Below are positions 1-7,900 of a stretch of 64,000 bases of DNA, in pieces. The stretch's first letter is position 1; the number at the start of each line of letters is the position of its first letter. A program made the translations under genes and the position numbers. The DNA is taken from the NCBI GenBank assembly GCA_024398755.1, contig JAKSIQ010000004.1, positions 1 through 64,000 of the forward strand. The letters run 5' to 3'. Origin of the DNA: Bacteroidaceae bacterium. Its GTDB lineage: Bacteria > Bacteroidota > Bacteroidia > Bacteroidales > Bacteroidaceae. The notes under the pieces are model-generated. The model was given only the letters and a program-made list of their open reading frames with translations. It had not been told where the DNA came from and ran no database searches.

Positions 1-92
1 GTTTTGCTCACGAGAGCGTAATGTTGCACGTATCAATACCCATACTTTTTCGGGCGAACCCCATCTATGCCTTCTCCCCACTAAATATCGAC

Positions 93-175
93 GGAGCCCA
101 ACCCCCCGCCAGCGGGGACTTGGTCGCTTCGCTCCTAATTATCCACTCCGCGCACTGCGGAGTTCTGAGGATTAG
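93..175. repeat. Nested palindromic element at the left edge
   Basis: Two adjacent hairpins lie between the window edge and the DUF456 gene. The first pairs 93-97 with 131-135 (GGAGC/GCTCC), 98-101 with 120-123 (CCAA/TTGG) and 104-109 with 112-117 (CCCCGC/GCGGGG). The second is a perfect 7-bp stem at 145-151/157-163 with a 5-base loop. The second lies just past the DUF456 stop codon (172-174, minus strand) but has no T-run, so it is a poor classical terminator. The form resembles dispersed intergenic palindromes; a second copy is not visible in this window. Confidence 0.4.
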
Positions 176-651
176 AAAATGTGGACAATGAGCTGCCACA
201 TTGCTATGGCGGCGAAAATCACTTTGAGGCCGGTGGTGAAGAGGAATGCAAGGAATGCGCCGGCTGCGGCTTTCAATGCCTTGCCCATGCTCTGGTCTTC
301 TGCAAGCCATTCGGCAAGGAACGCACCGAGAAAACTGCCCATTACCATTCCGACGGGTGTGAAGAAAAGCCCTATTATGAGACCGATGGTGGCACCGCGG
401 CTGCCTGACTTGTGGCCGCCGGCGGCTTTTGTCATCAAGCCCGGCATGACGTAGTCGAGTATGGTCAATGCTATCGCTGCTGCCAGCCAGATGAGCAGGG
501 CTGTGCGCGACATAGGTTCGTCGGCATCGGTCCTGAGGTAAAGGCATAACATGGCGGCACCGCTGATGGGCGGTCCGGGAAGGACCGGCAGAAATCCGCC
601 GGCAATTCCAAGCACTCCAAGAATCAGTGCTATGATTGACAGTGAGTCCAT
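172..651 (-). CDS. DUF456 family integral membrane protein
   Basis: The protein has 159 residues. It is almost entirely hydrophobic and glycine/alanine rich, with about four membrane segments: roughly 3-25 (ending in the PVLPGPP turn), 50-70, 88-115 and 125-157. A short basic cytoplasmic loop (GHKSGSRGA) sits near residue 80. The LPGPP motif after the first helix and the GIxxGxxxGxxxG-type packing helices are typical of DUF456, whose function is unknown. It stands alone on the minus strand and is divergent from rplM. A minus-strand -7 box CAAATATA (read as TATATTTG) at 697-704 lies 46 bases upstream. Start ATG at 651. Confidence 0.85.
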   Translation of the reverse strand: MDSLSIIALILGVLGIAGGFLPVLPGPPISGAAMLCLYLRTDADEPMSRTALLIWLAAAIALTILDYVMPGLMTKAAGGHKSGSRGATIGLIIGLFFTPVGMVMGSFLGAFLAEWLAEDQSMGKALKAAAGAFLAFLFTTGLKVIFAAIAMWQLIVHIF

Positions 652-696
652 ACCTATATATAATGGCGTTAGTGGTTTTCAGGAAATTCTTCATGG

Positions 697-731
697 CAAA
701 TATACTAACTGTAGCGGTGTATTTCTGCAAA
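697..731 (-). promoter_or_regulatory. Promoter of the DUF456 gene
   Basis: On the minus strand TATATTTG (697-704) matches the Bacteroidota -7 consensus TAnnTTTG. A TTTG lies at 728-731. The spacer is 23 bp, a little longer than the usual 19-21. Confidence 0.55.
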
Positions 732-745
732 AACTTTCTTTTTTG

Positions 746-777
746 TTTTGTCAGGTGAATCAAAAAAAGTAATTTTG
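746..777 (+). promoter_or_regulatory. Promoter of rplM-rpsI
   Basis: A -33 TTTG at 747-750 and a -7 TAATTTTG at 770-777 are separated by 19 bp, a full match to the Bacteroidota housekeeping promoter. Transcription should start near 783, leaving a leader of about 175 bases before rplM. Confidence 0.85.
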
Positions 778-784
778 CGAGCCG

Positions 785-960
785 ATTATTATCAACCTTT
801 GAATAAAAGGTTAATTATGAGCGAGTTAAGCCCCCGAGTAAGGGAACAAGGGTATGAGCGTACCTTTGGAAACAAGCGTTAGGGAACTCTCCATTCCGTT
901 GGGAAACGGGTTGGTTTCGCTAGAGAAAATGAAATTATTAACAACGATTTAAAGTTTAAA
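785..960 (+). promoter_or_regulatory. Structured 5' leader of rplM
   Basis: This 175-base untranslated leader lies between the promoter and the rplM start. It has a perfect 7-bp hairpin near the 5' end (794-800/806-812, loop GAATA). A second hairpin near the 3' end (896-900/905-909) is closed by a GGGA tetraloop of the GNRA type. No open frame of note is present. The length and structure suggest autoregulation by L13, as is common for r-protein operons; that role is inference. Confidence 0.55.
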
Positions 961-1422
961 ATGGATACTTTAAGTTACAAGACTGTTTCGGCCAACAAGG
1001 CTACCGCTACAAAGGAATGGGTTGTAGTTGATGCTACAGACCAGGTTCTGGGCCGCTTCGCCGTGAAGGTTGCCAAGCTGCTGCGCGGTAAGTACAAACC
1101 AAACTACACTCCGCACGTTGACTGCGGTGACAATGTTATCATCATCAATGCCGACAAGGTTGTTCTGACCGGCAAGAAGTGGACTGACAAGATTTATCTT
1201 CGCTACACCGGTTATCCAGGTGGCCAGCGTGAGATGACTCCTGCACAGCTCATGGCAAAGCCTAACGGCGCTGAGAGACTTATGAAGAAGACCATTAAGG
1301 GTATGCTGCCAAAGACCAAACTGGGAGACCAGCTGCTTGGCAATCTGTACGTTTATGCTGGTGGCGAACACAAGCATGAGGCACAGACCCCGAAGGCTAT
1401 TGATATCAATTCACTTATTTAA
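961..1422 (+). CDS. rplM: 50S ribosomal protein L13 (uL13)
   Basis: The protein has 153 residues, the usual length for Bacteroidota L13. It contains the family signatures WVVVDATDQVLGRFA (about 20-34), HVDCGDNVIIINA (about 54-66) and the GMLPKTKLG / YAGGEHKHEAQ region near the C-terminus. L13 is an early-assembling protein of the large subunit that binds 23S rRNA. The gene is the first of the rplM-rpsI pair, a pairing conserved across bacteria, with 11 bases to rpsI. It is preceded by a strong promoter and a structured leader. The start region is A-rich (TTTAAAGTTTAAA), without a Shine-Dalgarno site. Confidence 0.98.
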   Translation: MDTLSYKTVSANKATATKEWVVVDATDQVLGRFAVKVAKLLRGKYKPNYTPHVDCGDNVIIINADKVVLTGKKWTDKIYLRYTGYPGGQREMTPAQLMAKPNGAERLMKKTIKGMLPKTKLGDQLLGNLYVYAGGEHKHEAQTPKAIDINSLI

Positions 1423-1433
1423 TCTGAAAGAGA

Positions 1434-1820
1434 ATGGAAATGATAAATGCAGTTGGCCGTCGCAAGCGCGCCGTAGCTCGTGTTTTCGTTACTGAAGGAA
1501 CAGGCAAGATTACCATCAACAAGAAGGATCTTACCGTGTATTTCCCATCATCACTTCTTCAGTACGTTGTTCTCCAGCCTCTGAAGAAGCTTGAAGTTGC
1601 TGAAAAGTATGACATCAAGGTGAACCTTGACGGCGGTGGTTACAATGGCCAGGCAAATGCTCTGCGTCTTGCTATTGCCCGCGCTCTTGTCAAGATCAAT
1701 GCTGATGACAAGAAGGCTCTCCGTATGGAGGGCTTCCTGACACGCGACTCACGTTCTGTTGAACGTAAGAAGCCGGGTCAGCCGAAGGCACGTCGCCGCT
1801 TCCAGTTCAGCAAGCGTTAA
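1434..1820 (+). CDS. rpsI: 30S ribosomal protein S9 (uS9)
   Basis: The protein has 128 residues. The N-terminus NAVGRRKRAVARVF and the C-terminus RKKPGQPKARRRFQFSKR are diagnostic of S9. The basic C-terminal tail ending in KR reaches the P-site tRNA in the 30S subunit. The central GGGYNGQANALRLAIARAL is the conserved core. The gene follows rplM after 11 bases and is co-transcribed with it. Two in-frame ATGs (1434 and 1440) are possible starts; 1434 gives the N-terminus MEMINAV, matching relatives that begin MEVVNA. Confidence 0.98.
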   Translation: MEMINAVGRRKRAVARVFVTEGTGKITINKKDLTVYFPSSLLQYVVLQPLKKLEVAEKYDIKVNLDGGGYNGQANALRLAIARALVKINADDKKALRMEGFLTRDSRSVERKKPGQPKARRRFQFSKR

Positions 1821-1850
1821 TCGCCTGTTATCACACTGGAACTCAATATT

Positions 1851-1922
1851 GGATTGTGTTTTTGCAATCCTGTGTTTAGTATCTAAACTGTCGGGATCCA
1901 CCCAGATAGGCGGCTACCCGAC
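1851..1922 (+). promoter_or_regulatory. Three-hairpin leader upstream of rpsB
   Basis: Three consecutive stems lie in the 144-base gap between rpsI and rpsB: 1851-1856/1865-1870 (GGATTG/CAATCC), 1874-1879/1883-1888 (GTTTAG/CTAAAC, loop TAT) and 1890-1895/1917-1922 (GTCGGG/CCCGAC). None is followed by a T-run, so they do not look like a terminator for rpsI. The packing is typical of a ribosomal-protein leader, probably sensed by S2 (inference). A short A-rich stretch then leads into the start codon. Confidence 0.6.
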
Positions 1923-1964
1923 GGTTGGTTTAAAAAGAATGTAAACAAACAAATCAAAACAATT

Positions 1965-2795
1965 ATGTCAAGAACAAATTTTGAACAGCTTCTTGAAGCT
2001 GGCTGTCACTTCGGCCATCTGCGCCGCAAATGGAATCCTGCAATGGCTCCTTATATTTTCATGGAGCGCAACGGTATTCATATCATTGACCTTAACAAGA
2101 CTGTTGAGGCTATTGATCAGGTATCGGAAATCTTGAAGAAGATGGCCCGCGATGGCAAGAAGATACTTTTTGTAGGTACAAAGAAGCAGATTAAGGAACT
2201 TGTCGCACAGAAGGTTTCTGCTGTCGGCATGCCATACGTCATTGAACGCTGGCCGGGCGGTATGCTTACCAATTTCCCGACAATCCGTAAGGCTGTCAAG
2301 AAAATGGCTACCATCGACAAGCTTACAAGCGATGGTACATATTCAAACCTCTCAAAGCGTGAAATCCTTCAGATTACACGTCAGCGTGCAAAGCTGGAAA
2401 AGAACCTCGGTTCAATTGCCGACCTTTCACGTCTGCCGGCTGCTCTGTTCGTAATTGACGTTCTCAAGGAGAACATCGCAGTTCGCGAAGCAAACCGTCT
2501 TGGTATTCCTGTGTTCGGTATTGTTGATACCAACAGCAATCCTGACGAAATTGACTACGTAATTCCTGCAAACGATGATGCAACCAAGTCAGTTGATGCT
2601 ATTCTGACTGCCTGCTGCGCTGCCATTCAGGAAGGTCTTGACGAGCGCAAGGCAGAGAAGGGTGACGAGGCCGCTGAAGCAGAACAGGAGGACAAGGCCG
2701 AGAAGCCACGTCGCGAACGTATCCGCAAGGTTGCAAAACCCGCTGAAACAATTGAAGAAGAGGCTCCAGTTGCAGAAGCTGCTCCTGAAGCTTGA
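1965..2795 (+). CDS. rpsB: 30S ribosomal protein S2 (uS2)
   Basis: The protein has 276 residues. Signatures are LLEAGCHFGHLRRKWNPAM near the N-terminus, the GTKKQ segment (about 68-72), ERWPGGMLTNF (about 93-103) and LPAALFVIDVLKENIAVREA. The last 50 residues form a charged Ala/Glu/Lys tail (EQEDKAEKPRRERIRK... EAAPEA) longer than in E. coli S2, a common feature in Bacteroidales. S2 joins the 30S subunit late and is needed for initiation. The gene is followed after 25 bases by tsf, the standard rpsB-tsf pair. An A-rich tract (AAACAAACAAATCAAAACAA) precedes the start and replaces a Shine-Dalgarno site. Confidence 0.98.
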   Translation: MSRTNFEQLLEAGCHFGHLRRKWNPAMAPYIFMERNGIHIIDLNKTVEAIDQVSEILKKMARDGKKILFVGTKKQIKELVAQKVSAVGMPYVIERWPGGMLTNFPTIRKAVKKMATIDKLTSDGTYSNLSKREILQITRQRAKLEKNLGSIADLSRLPAALFVIDVLKENIAVREANRLGIPVFGIVDTNSNPDEIDYVIPANDDATKSVDAILTACCAAIQEGLDERKAEKGDEAAEAEQEDKAEKPRRERIRKVAKPAETIEEEAPVAEAAPEA

Positions 2796-2820
2796 ATTTA
2801 ACGCTAAAACATTTTAAGAA

Positions 2821-3819
2821 ATGGCTGTTACACTTGAAGATATTAAGAGCTTGCGCACCAAGACCGGTGCCGGCATGTCAGACTGCAAGAAGGCTCTGAC
2901 AGAAGCCGAGGGCGATTTTGAAAAAGCAATTGAGATTATCCGCAAGAAGGGTCTGGCTGTTGCACAGAAGCGTTCTGACCGTGAGGCTTCAGAAGGTTGC
3001 GTTCTTGTAAAGGTTGATGGCAACTTCGGTGCTATCATTGCTTTGAAGTGTGAAACCGACTTCGTAGCAAATAACAAGGATTTTGTTGCTCTGACACAGT
3101 CAATCCTTGATGCAGCTGTTGCTGCAAAGGCCAAGTCACTTGATGAAGTCAAGGCTCTGCCTTTCCAGGGCAAGACCGTTGCCGACATTGTTCTTGAACG
3201 CACAGGTATTGTAGGTGAAAAGCTTGAACTTGACGGATATTCATTCATCGAGGGTTCCGAAATTGCTTCATACAACCATCAGGGCAAGAACTTCCTTTGT
3301 GTTCTTGTCGCATTCAACAAGGAGGTTGCCGATAAGGATTATATCCATGAAGTCGCTCTCCAGGTTGCAGTACAGAATCCTGTTGCTCTCAGTGAGTCAG
3401 AAGTTCCTGAAGCTGTCAAGGCAGAGGAAATGAAGGTCGCTATTGAGAAGACAAGAGAAGAGCAGGTTGCAAAGGCAGTTGAAGCCGCTCTCCGCAAGGC
3501 TGGTTTCAATCTCTACATTTCAGAGAATGAAGAGCATATCAAGGAAGGTATCATGAAGGGTGAAATTACCGAGGCTCAGGCCGATGAGATTCGTGCCCTT
3601 AAAGCGAAGACCGCCGAAGATAAGCTTGCAAATATGCCTGCTGCAATGATTGACAAGATTGCAGAAGGACGTATGAACAAGTTCTTCAAGGAGAATTGCC
3701 TTGTCAATCAGGTGTATGCTTTCGGTGATGGCAAACAGACCATTAACGAATACATCAAGGCTCTTGACAAGGAACTGGCAATTACCGGTTTCCGTCGCTT
3801 CACTCTGAAGGCTGAATAA
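2821..3819 (+). CDS. tsf: Elongation factor Ts
   Basis: The protein has 332 residues. EF-Ts is the guanine nucleotide exchange factor for EF-Tu. The N-terminal UBA-like domain carries the motif LRTKTGAGMSDCKKAL (about 11-26). The core carries LKCETDFVANN (about 76-86), which contains the TDFV residues that touch EF-Tu. A long coiled-coil insertion lies at about 195-260. The C-terminal module ends VNQVYAFGDGKQTINEYI. The gene is the second of the rpsB-tsf operon, and a 12-bp-stem terminator lies 19 bases after the stop codon. Confidence 0.98.
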   Translation: MAVTLEDIKSLRTKTGAGMSDCKKALTEAEGDFEKAIEIIRKKGLAVAQKRSDREASEGCVLVKVDGNFGAIIALKCETDFVANNKDFVALTQSILDAAVAAKAKSLDEVKALPFQGKTVADIVLERTGIVGEKLELDGYSFIEGSEIASYNHQGKNFLCVLVAFNKEVADKDYIHEVALQVAVQNPVALSESEVPEAVKAEEMKVAIEKTREEQVAKAVEAALRKAGFNLYISENEEHIKEGIMKGEITEAQADEIRALKAKTAEDKLANMPAAMIDKIAEGRMNKFFKENCLVNQVYAFGDGKQTINEYIKALDKELAITGFRRFTLKAE

Positions 3820-3838
3820 TTTGTTAATAAGACAAATG

Positions 3839-3880
3839 AAAGGGGAATCCTGAAGGGTTCCCCTTTATTATTTTATTTTG
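3839..3880. terminator. Rho-independent terminator between tsf and the yciH-like gene
   Basis: A 12-bp stem pairs 3839-3850 with 3855-3866, a 9-bp perfect part (AAAGGGGAA/TTCCCCTTT) plus three more pairs. A TGAA tetraloop closes it and a T-rich tail follows on the plus strand. The A-tract on the 5' side lets it work for the convergent gene as well. Confidence 0.9.
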
Positions 3881-4220
3881 TTTGTGTATATCCGAGTGAT
3901 TTCAGTCTGGCAATCAGCTTATCCTTCATCTCTCCCTGAATTATTATAAGTCCGTCTTTTGCACTACCTCCACAACCGCAATAGGTTTTCAAACTGCGTG
4001 CAAGAGCTTCAAGTTCATGATCCGGACCTGAAAATCCCGAAATGACGCTGGCTGTTTTACCACCACGTCCTGCCTTTTCTATTCTAACACGAAGTTTCTG
4101 CTGTGAAGGCGGTGTCAATTCCACATTGTCGTCATTGCTGCCTGTTTCAAAAGTAAAATCCGGATTGGTTGAATATACCATACCCAGACGTTCTTTCCAA
4201 TCGTTGTTTCTCCCTGCCAT
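3873..4220 (-). CDS. SUI1/eIF1-like translation factor (YciH family)
   Basis: The protein has 115 residues. The last 75 residues form the SUI1 fold: LRVRIEKAGRGGKTASVISGF (the R-x-GRGGK-x-V-x-v-GF motif), then LARSLKTYCGCGGSAKDG (the TxCGxGGS signature), then IIIQGEMKDKLIARLKSLGY. Bacterial YciH resembles eukaryotic eIF1 and is linked to start-codon fidelity; its role in Bacteroidota is not established. The N-terminal 40 residues are variable and acidic. It is a single gene, convergent with tsf across a shared terminator. A -7 box TACCTTTG lies at 4252-4259 on the minus strand. Confidence 0.9.
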   Translation of the reverse strand: MAGRNNDWKERLGMVYSTNPDFTFETGSNDDNVELTPPSQQKLRVRIEKAGRGGKTASVISGFSGPDHELEALARSLKTYCGCGGSAKDGLIIIQGEMKDKLIARLKSLGYTQTK

Positions 4221-4251
4221 CTGTTGATTATCAATATAATGTCATATAGCG

Positions 4252-4259
4252 CAAAGGTA
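4252..4259 (-). promoter_or_regulatory. -7 box of the yciH-like gene
   Basis: TACCTTTG on the minus strand, 32 bases upstream of the start codon, fits TAnnTTTG. No clear -33 TTTG is present. Confidence 0.5.
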
Positions 4260-4272
4260 TGTGTTTTTTGAG

Positions 4273-4280
4273 TATTTTTG
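4273..4280 (+). promoter_or_regulatory. -7 box of the FAH-porU operon
   Basis: TATTTTTG lies only 5 bases before the best start codon (4286), so the message would have almost no 5' leader. No TTTG is found at the -33 position. This is a weak but suggestive promoter for the long downstream operon. Confidence 0.4.
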
Positions 4281-4285
4281 TGCTT

Positions 4286-4903
4286 ATGAAGATTGTATGT
4301 GCAGGTGAGAACCGTAGACAGGACAATAATGGCGCATTTGAACCGTTAATTGATACGGGCTGCCCGACCATATACATGAAACCGGATTCATGCATACTGC
4401 GCAACAGGAAGCCTTTTTTTATTCCCGATCACATGGGACGTATTGATTTCAGTTGCCAATTGGCTGTTCGGATAAACCGCTTGGGCAAAAGTATTTCCGA
4501 ACGTTTCGCGTCACGGTATTGGGATGCGGTGACATTGGGAATTGATTTTGTCGCTTCTGATTTGAAGAACAAACTTGCAGAGAATGGTCTTCCATGGGAT
4601 ATATGCTGTGGCTTTGACGGAGCTGCTGTTATTGGTGATTGGATTGATAAAGACAGAATGGAAGATATTCAGAATCTTGATCTGAGACTGGATGTTGACA
4701 ATAGTACAATTCAGAGTTCCAATACATGCAATATGATTCATTCTGTTGACAGCATAATAGAGTATGTCAGCCGGTTCTGTACATTGAAGACAGGTGACAT
4801 TATCTTCTCCGGGGCTTTGAATCCATTGACTGAAGCTGTAATCGGACAGCATCTTCAGGGCTATTTGAACGGAGTTAATGTTTTGGATTTTCATGTTCGC
4901 TGA
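4286..4903 (+). CDS. Fumarylacetoacetate hydrolase (FAH) family protein, metal site altered
   Basis: The protein has 205 residues from the ATG at 4286. A start at 4259 would precede the -7 box and is rejected. The fold is clear: YMKPDSCILRNRKPFFIPD, RYWDAVTLGIDFVASDL, GFDGAAVIG and the C-terminal TLKTGDIIFSG. FAH enzymes bind a divalent metal through an E-x-E pair in the strand after the pocket plus a later Asp. In this protein the stretch aligned to ExE reads FSCQLAVRI, so both Glu appear replaced (Ser and Gln). The Asp of GIDFVASDL remains. The protein may have lost hydrolase or decarboxylase activity, or bind its ligand differently (inference). It is 10 bases from porU and probably shares its transcript. 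Confidence 0.82.
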   Translation: MKIVCAGENRRQDNNGAFEPLIDTGCPTIYMKPDSCILRNRKPFFIPDHMGRIDFSCQLAVRINRLGKSISERFASRYWDAVTLGIDFVASDLKNKLAENGLPWDICCGFDGAAVIGDWIDKDRMEDIQNLDLRLDVDNSTIQSSNTCNMIHSVDSIIEYVSRFCTLKTGDIIFSGALNPLTEAVIGQHLQGYLNGVNVLDFHVR

Positions 4904-4913
4904 GATTTGATTC

Positions 4914-7900
4914 ATGATGAAACGGGTATTGTTGACATTGGTGCTTACGCTTGTAGCTTTGATTGCGACAAGTCAGAGTGTCCTGCTGGAAAGCGGCTGG
5001 CAGAGTCAGACGGGAGACAGCGTTCCACCATTGGCGACATATCAGTTCAAACTTGGTTCGTACAGCACTCAGATACAGTATTCCGCCAGGATAGAATATC
5101 CGGAACTCCTGCCTGTCAGCGAAGAACAGCTTCTGGTATGGGGTATAGAGAAGAATAGCTTGCCTTCGTGGCCTGATATCAGCTGCTCGCTTGGCCTCTC
5201 TCGCGGGAATGCTGTGCTTGATGTTGCATTCATTCCTTTGATTCAACGTGATGGAAAGGCTTTTGTCATTGATTCGTATAAGTTGGAACTGGTGACTACA
5301 AAGGGTTCCCGGTCATTTCTGGCGGCATCCGGTCCGATGCGATATGTGCATGAGTCTGTATTGTCAAGCGGTCGTTGGGTGAAGGTACGCGTTGCATCCA
5401 GTGGCGTTTATGGTTTCAGTTACAGCCGTTTGCGTGAGTTGGGTTTTGCAGATCCGTCAAAAGTGAAGGTCTATGGTTATGGCGGAAAACAATTGCCGGA
5501 ATCCAAATTGCAGAACATGATTGATGATCTTCCTTCGCAGCCGGTCTGGAATGATGGGGCCAGAATTCTGTTTTATGCACAGGGGCCTGAAGATGTGTCC
5601 TATAGTGGTGGTTATCTGGTCCATTCTGTAAATTATTATAGTGATTACGGCTGTTATTTCCTGACAGATCGTGCTGATATTCCAGAAGACAGTTATGTTT
5701 CCCCGTCTGAGTGTGACAGCGTTATAGGTAATCTTATCTGCACATATTCTGATTGCGAGTTTCTGGATAAAGATGAGTTCAGTTGGATGATGTCCGGACG
5801 CAGACAATTTGAAAAAGCCGATTTCGCATCGGCTGGCAGCCGGACATATGACTTTAATACAAAGAATATGGTGGCAGGAAAGGCATACCTGAGAGTGTCC
5901 TTTTCCACTAATTCTACCAAGTCATCTCTTCTTGATGTTCAGGTTGATGGCACATCAGCAGGAGTCATGCCATTGGATGCGGTAATAGGATCGAATGTTG
6001 CATCGGTTGCCGAAAAGACATTCTCCCTTAATCTTCAGGAGAAGCAGAATCTGAAAGTCAGACTGAAATACAGCAGTCAGACAGCATGCGAATCACATCT
6101 TGACTATCTGCGCCTTGAATTCACCCGCAGGACGGCAATGGGGTCTTCGGCTTTTTTCAGAGTTCCATTAAAGTCTGACTGTAAAGGCGCCAGCCTTTGC
6201 GTAACCCAGTCAAATGAATCCGTACTCATCTGGAAAATAGAAGCAGGTGGCAAAGCCACTGTTATGCCTTCGGTTTTCAGAAATGACAGCACCATTGCTT
6301 ATGCGTCAGATTTGAACACATCGGATATTCTGCTTGCAGTCAATCCCCGTGCTTCTTTTCCTGAGCCCTTTATAGCAGAAAGCATCGTAAACCAGAATCT
6401 TCATGGCGTTGGGCCTCTTGATTTTGTCATTATAGTTCCTGCATCCGGTAAAATCATTCCGCAGGCTGAAAGGTTGGCACAGGCTCACCGTGATGTTGAT
6501 AAGCTGAAGGTCGGAGTCTTCAGAGCGGATCAGGTATACAATGAGTTTTCTTCCGGAACCCCCGATGCTACAGCAATACGCCGTTTTATGAAGATGCTCT
6601 ATGACAGGGCCGACGGTGGAACATCGGCACCCCGATATCTTTTGTTGATGGGTGCGGGGACATATGACAACAGAATGCATACGTCGGATATGAAAGGCCG
6701 CAATCCCGATGATTATCTGCTGTGCTTTGAATCCGACAATTCACTGAACAGCACCGGATCGTATGTCATGGAAGACTATTTCGGACTGCTTGATGACAAT
6801 GAGGGTGTGAATCTTCTTACAGAGAAAACCGATGTCGGTGTCGGACGACTTCCTGTTGAAGACAACCATCAGGCCAAGGTGGCGGTTGACAGAATCATTG
6901 GTTATATGACAGGCGCAAATGCCGGCAGATGGCTCAATGAGATTCTTGTTCTAGGCGATGATGGCGATAACAACACTCATATGAAGGATGCTGATGATGT
7001 TGCTGAACTGTATGGAGACCTATATCCCGACAAGCGGATAACAAAGATGTATTGGGACAGTTATCCTATGGAAGCGCAAGCTTCATACAATTCTTATCCC
7101 TCATTGCGCAAACGTCTTTTGGAAAAACTTGATGAGGGCGCGCTGATAGTCAACTATACAGGACATGGCAGTGTTGAAGTAATGTCACATGAACTTGTCA
7201 TGTCCAAGGCTGATGCAGCAGAACTTGCAAGTCCGCGTCTGCCTTTCTGGATTACGGCATCATGCGATATGGCGCCGTTTGATCAGCCGCTGGTGAACTT
7301 TGGTTGCAACCTTTTGTCCAATGAAAAGGGTGGAGCAATCGGTATGTTATCAACGACAAGAACTGTAGTGTCTTACCAGAACAGACTGATGAACCTCTGC
7401 TTTTCCAAATATGTTCTGGCTGCCGATGCGAATGATAATGCGTATGCTCTTGGCGATGCGTTGATGTTGGCCAAGAATGAACTTGTGACCGATGGTGGAA
7501 TGACAGACAAATCTGCCAATAAGTTGAATTTCGTACTTCTGGCAGATCCGGCATTGAAACTTCATCGTTCTGCATATACGGCTGTGATTGATTCATTTGC
7601 AGATGCGTCTCCAACCCAGTGCTGCTTGGAGGCAAAGGCCGGTGAGATTGTGACCGTCAAAGGACACATTGAGTCTGACGGCATTCTCCGGCAGGACTTT
7701 AACGGCCTGTTATATAGTACTGTCTATGACAATGAGCGTGAGGTGACCTGCTTTAACAATTTGAATGCGGCCGATGAACCATTCAAATACAATGCGCGTG
7801 ACAGAATCATTTCTATGGGAACTGATTCTGTCCGTTCTGGTGTTTTCCAATTCTCATTCCCTGTTCCATTGGATATTAATTATTCATCAGAAAACGGTCT

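Noticed and set aside
2..174. Open plus-strand frames across the left edge, with stretches such as NVARINTHTFSGEP or GAQPPASGDLVASLL
   Set aside because: They run over the palindromes at 93-175, show no family likeness and have no visible start; the openness comes from GC-rich repeats.
65..763. A 232-codon minus-strand frame covering the DUF456 gene
   Set aside because: It overlaps the DUF456 gene in another frame, crosses its promoter and has no conserved motif.
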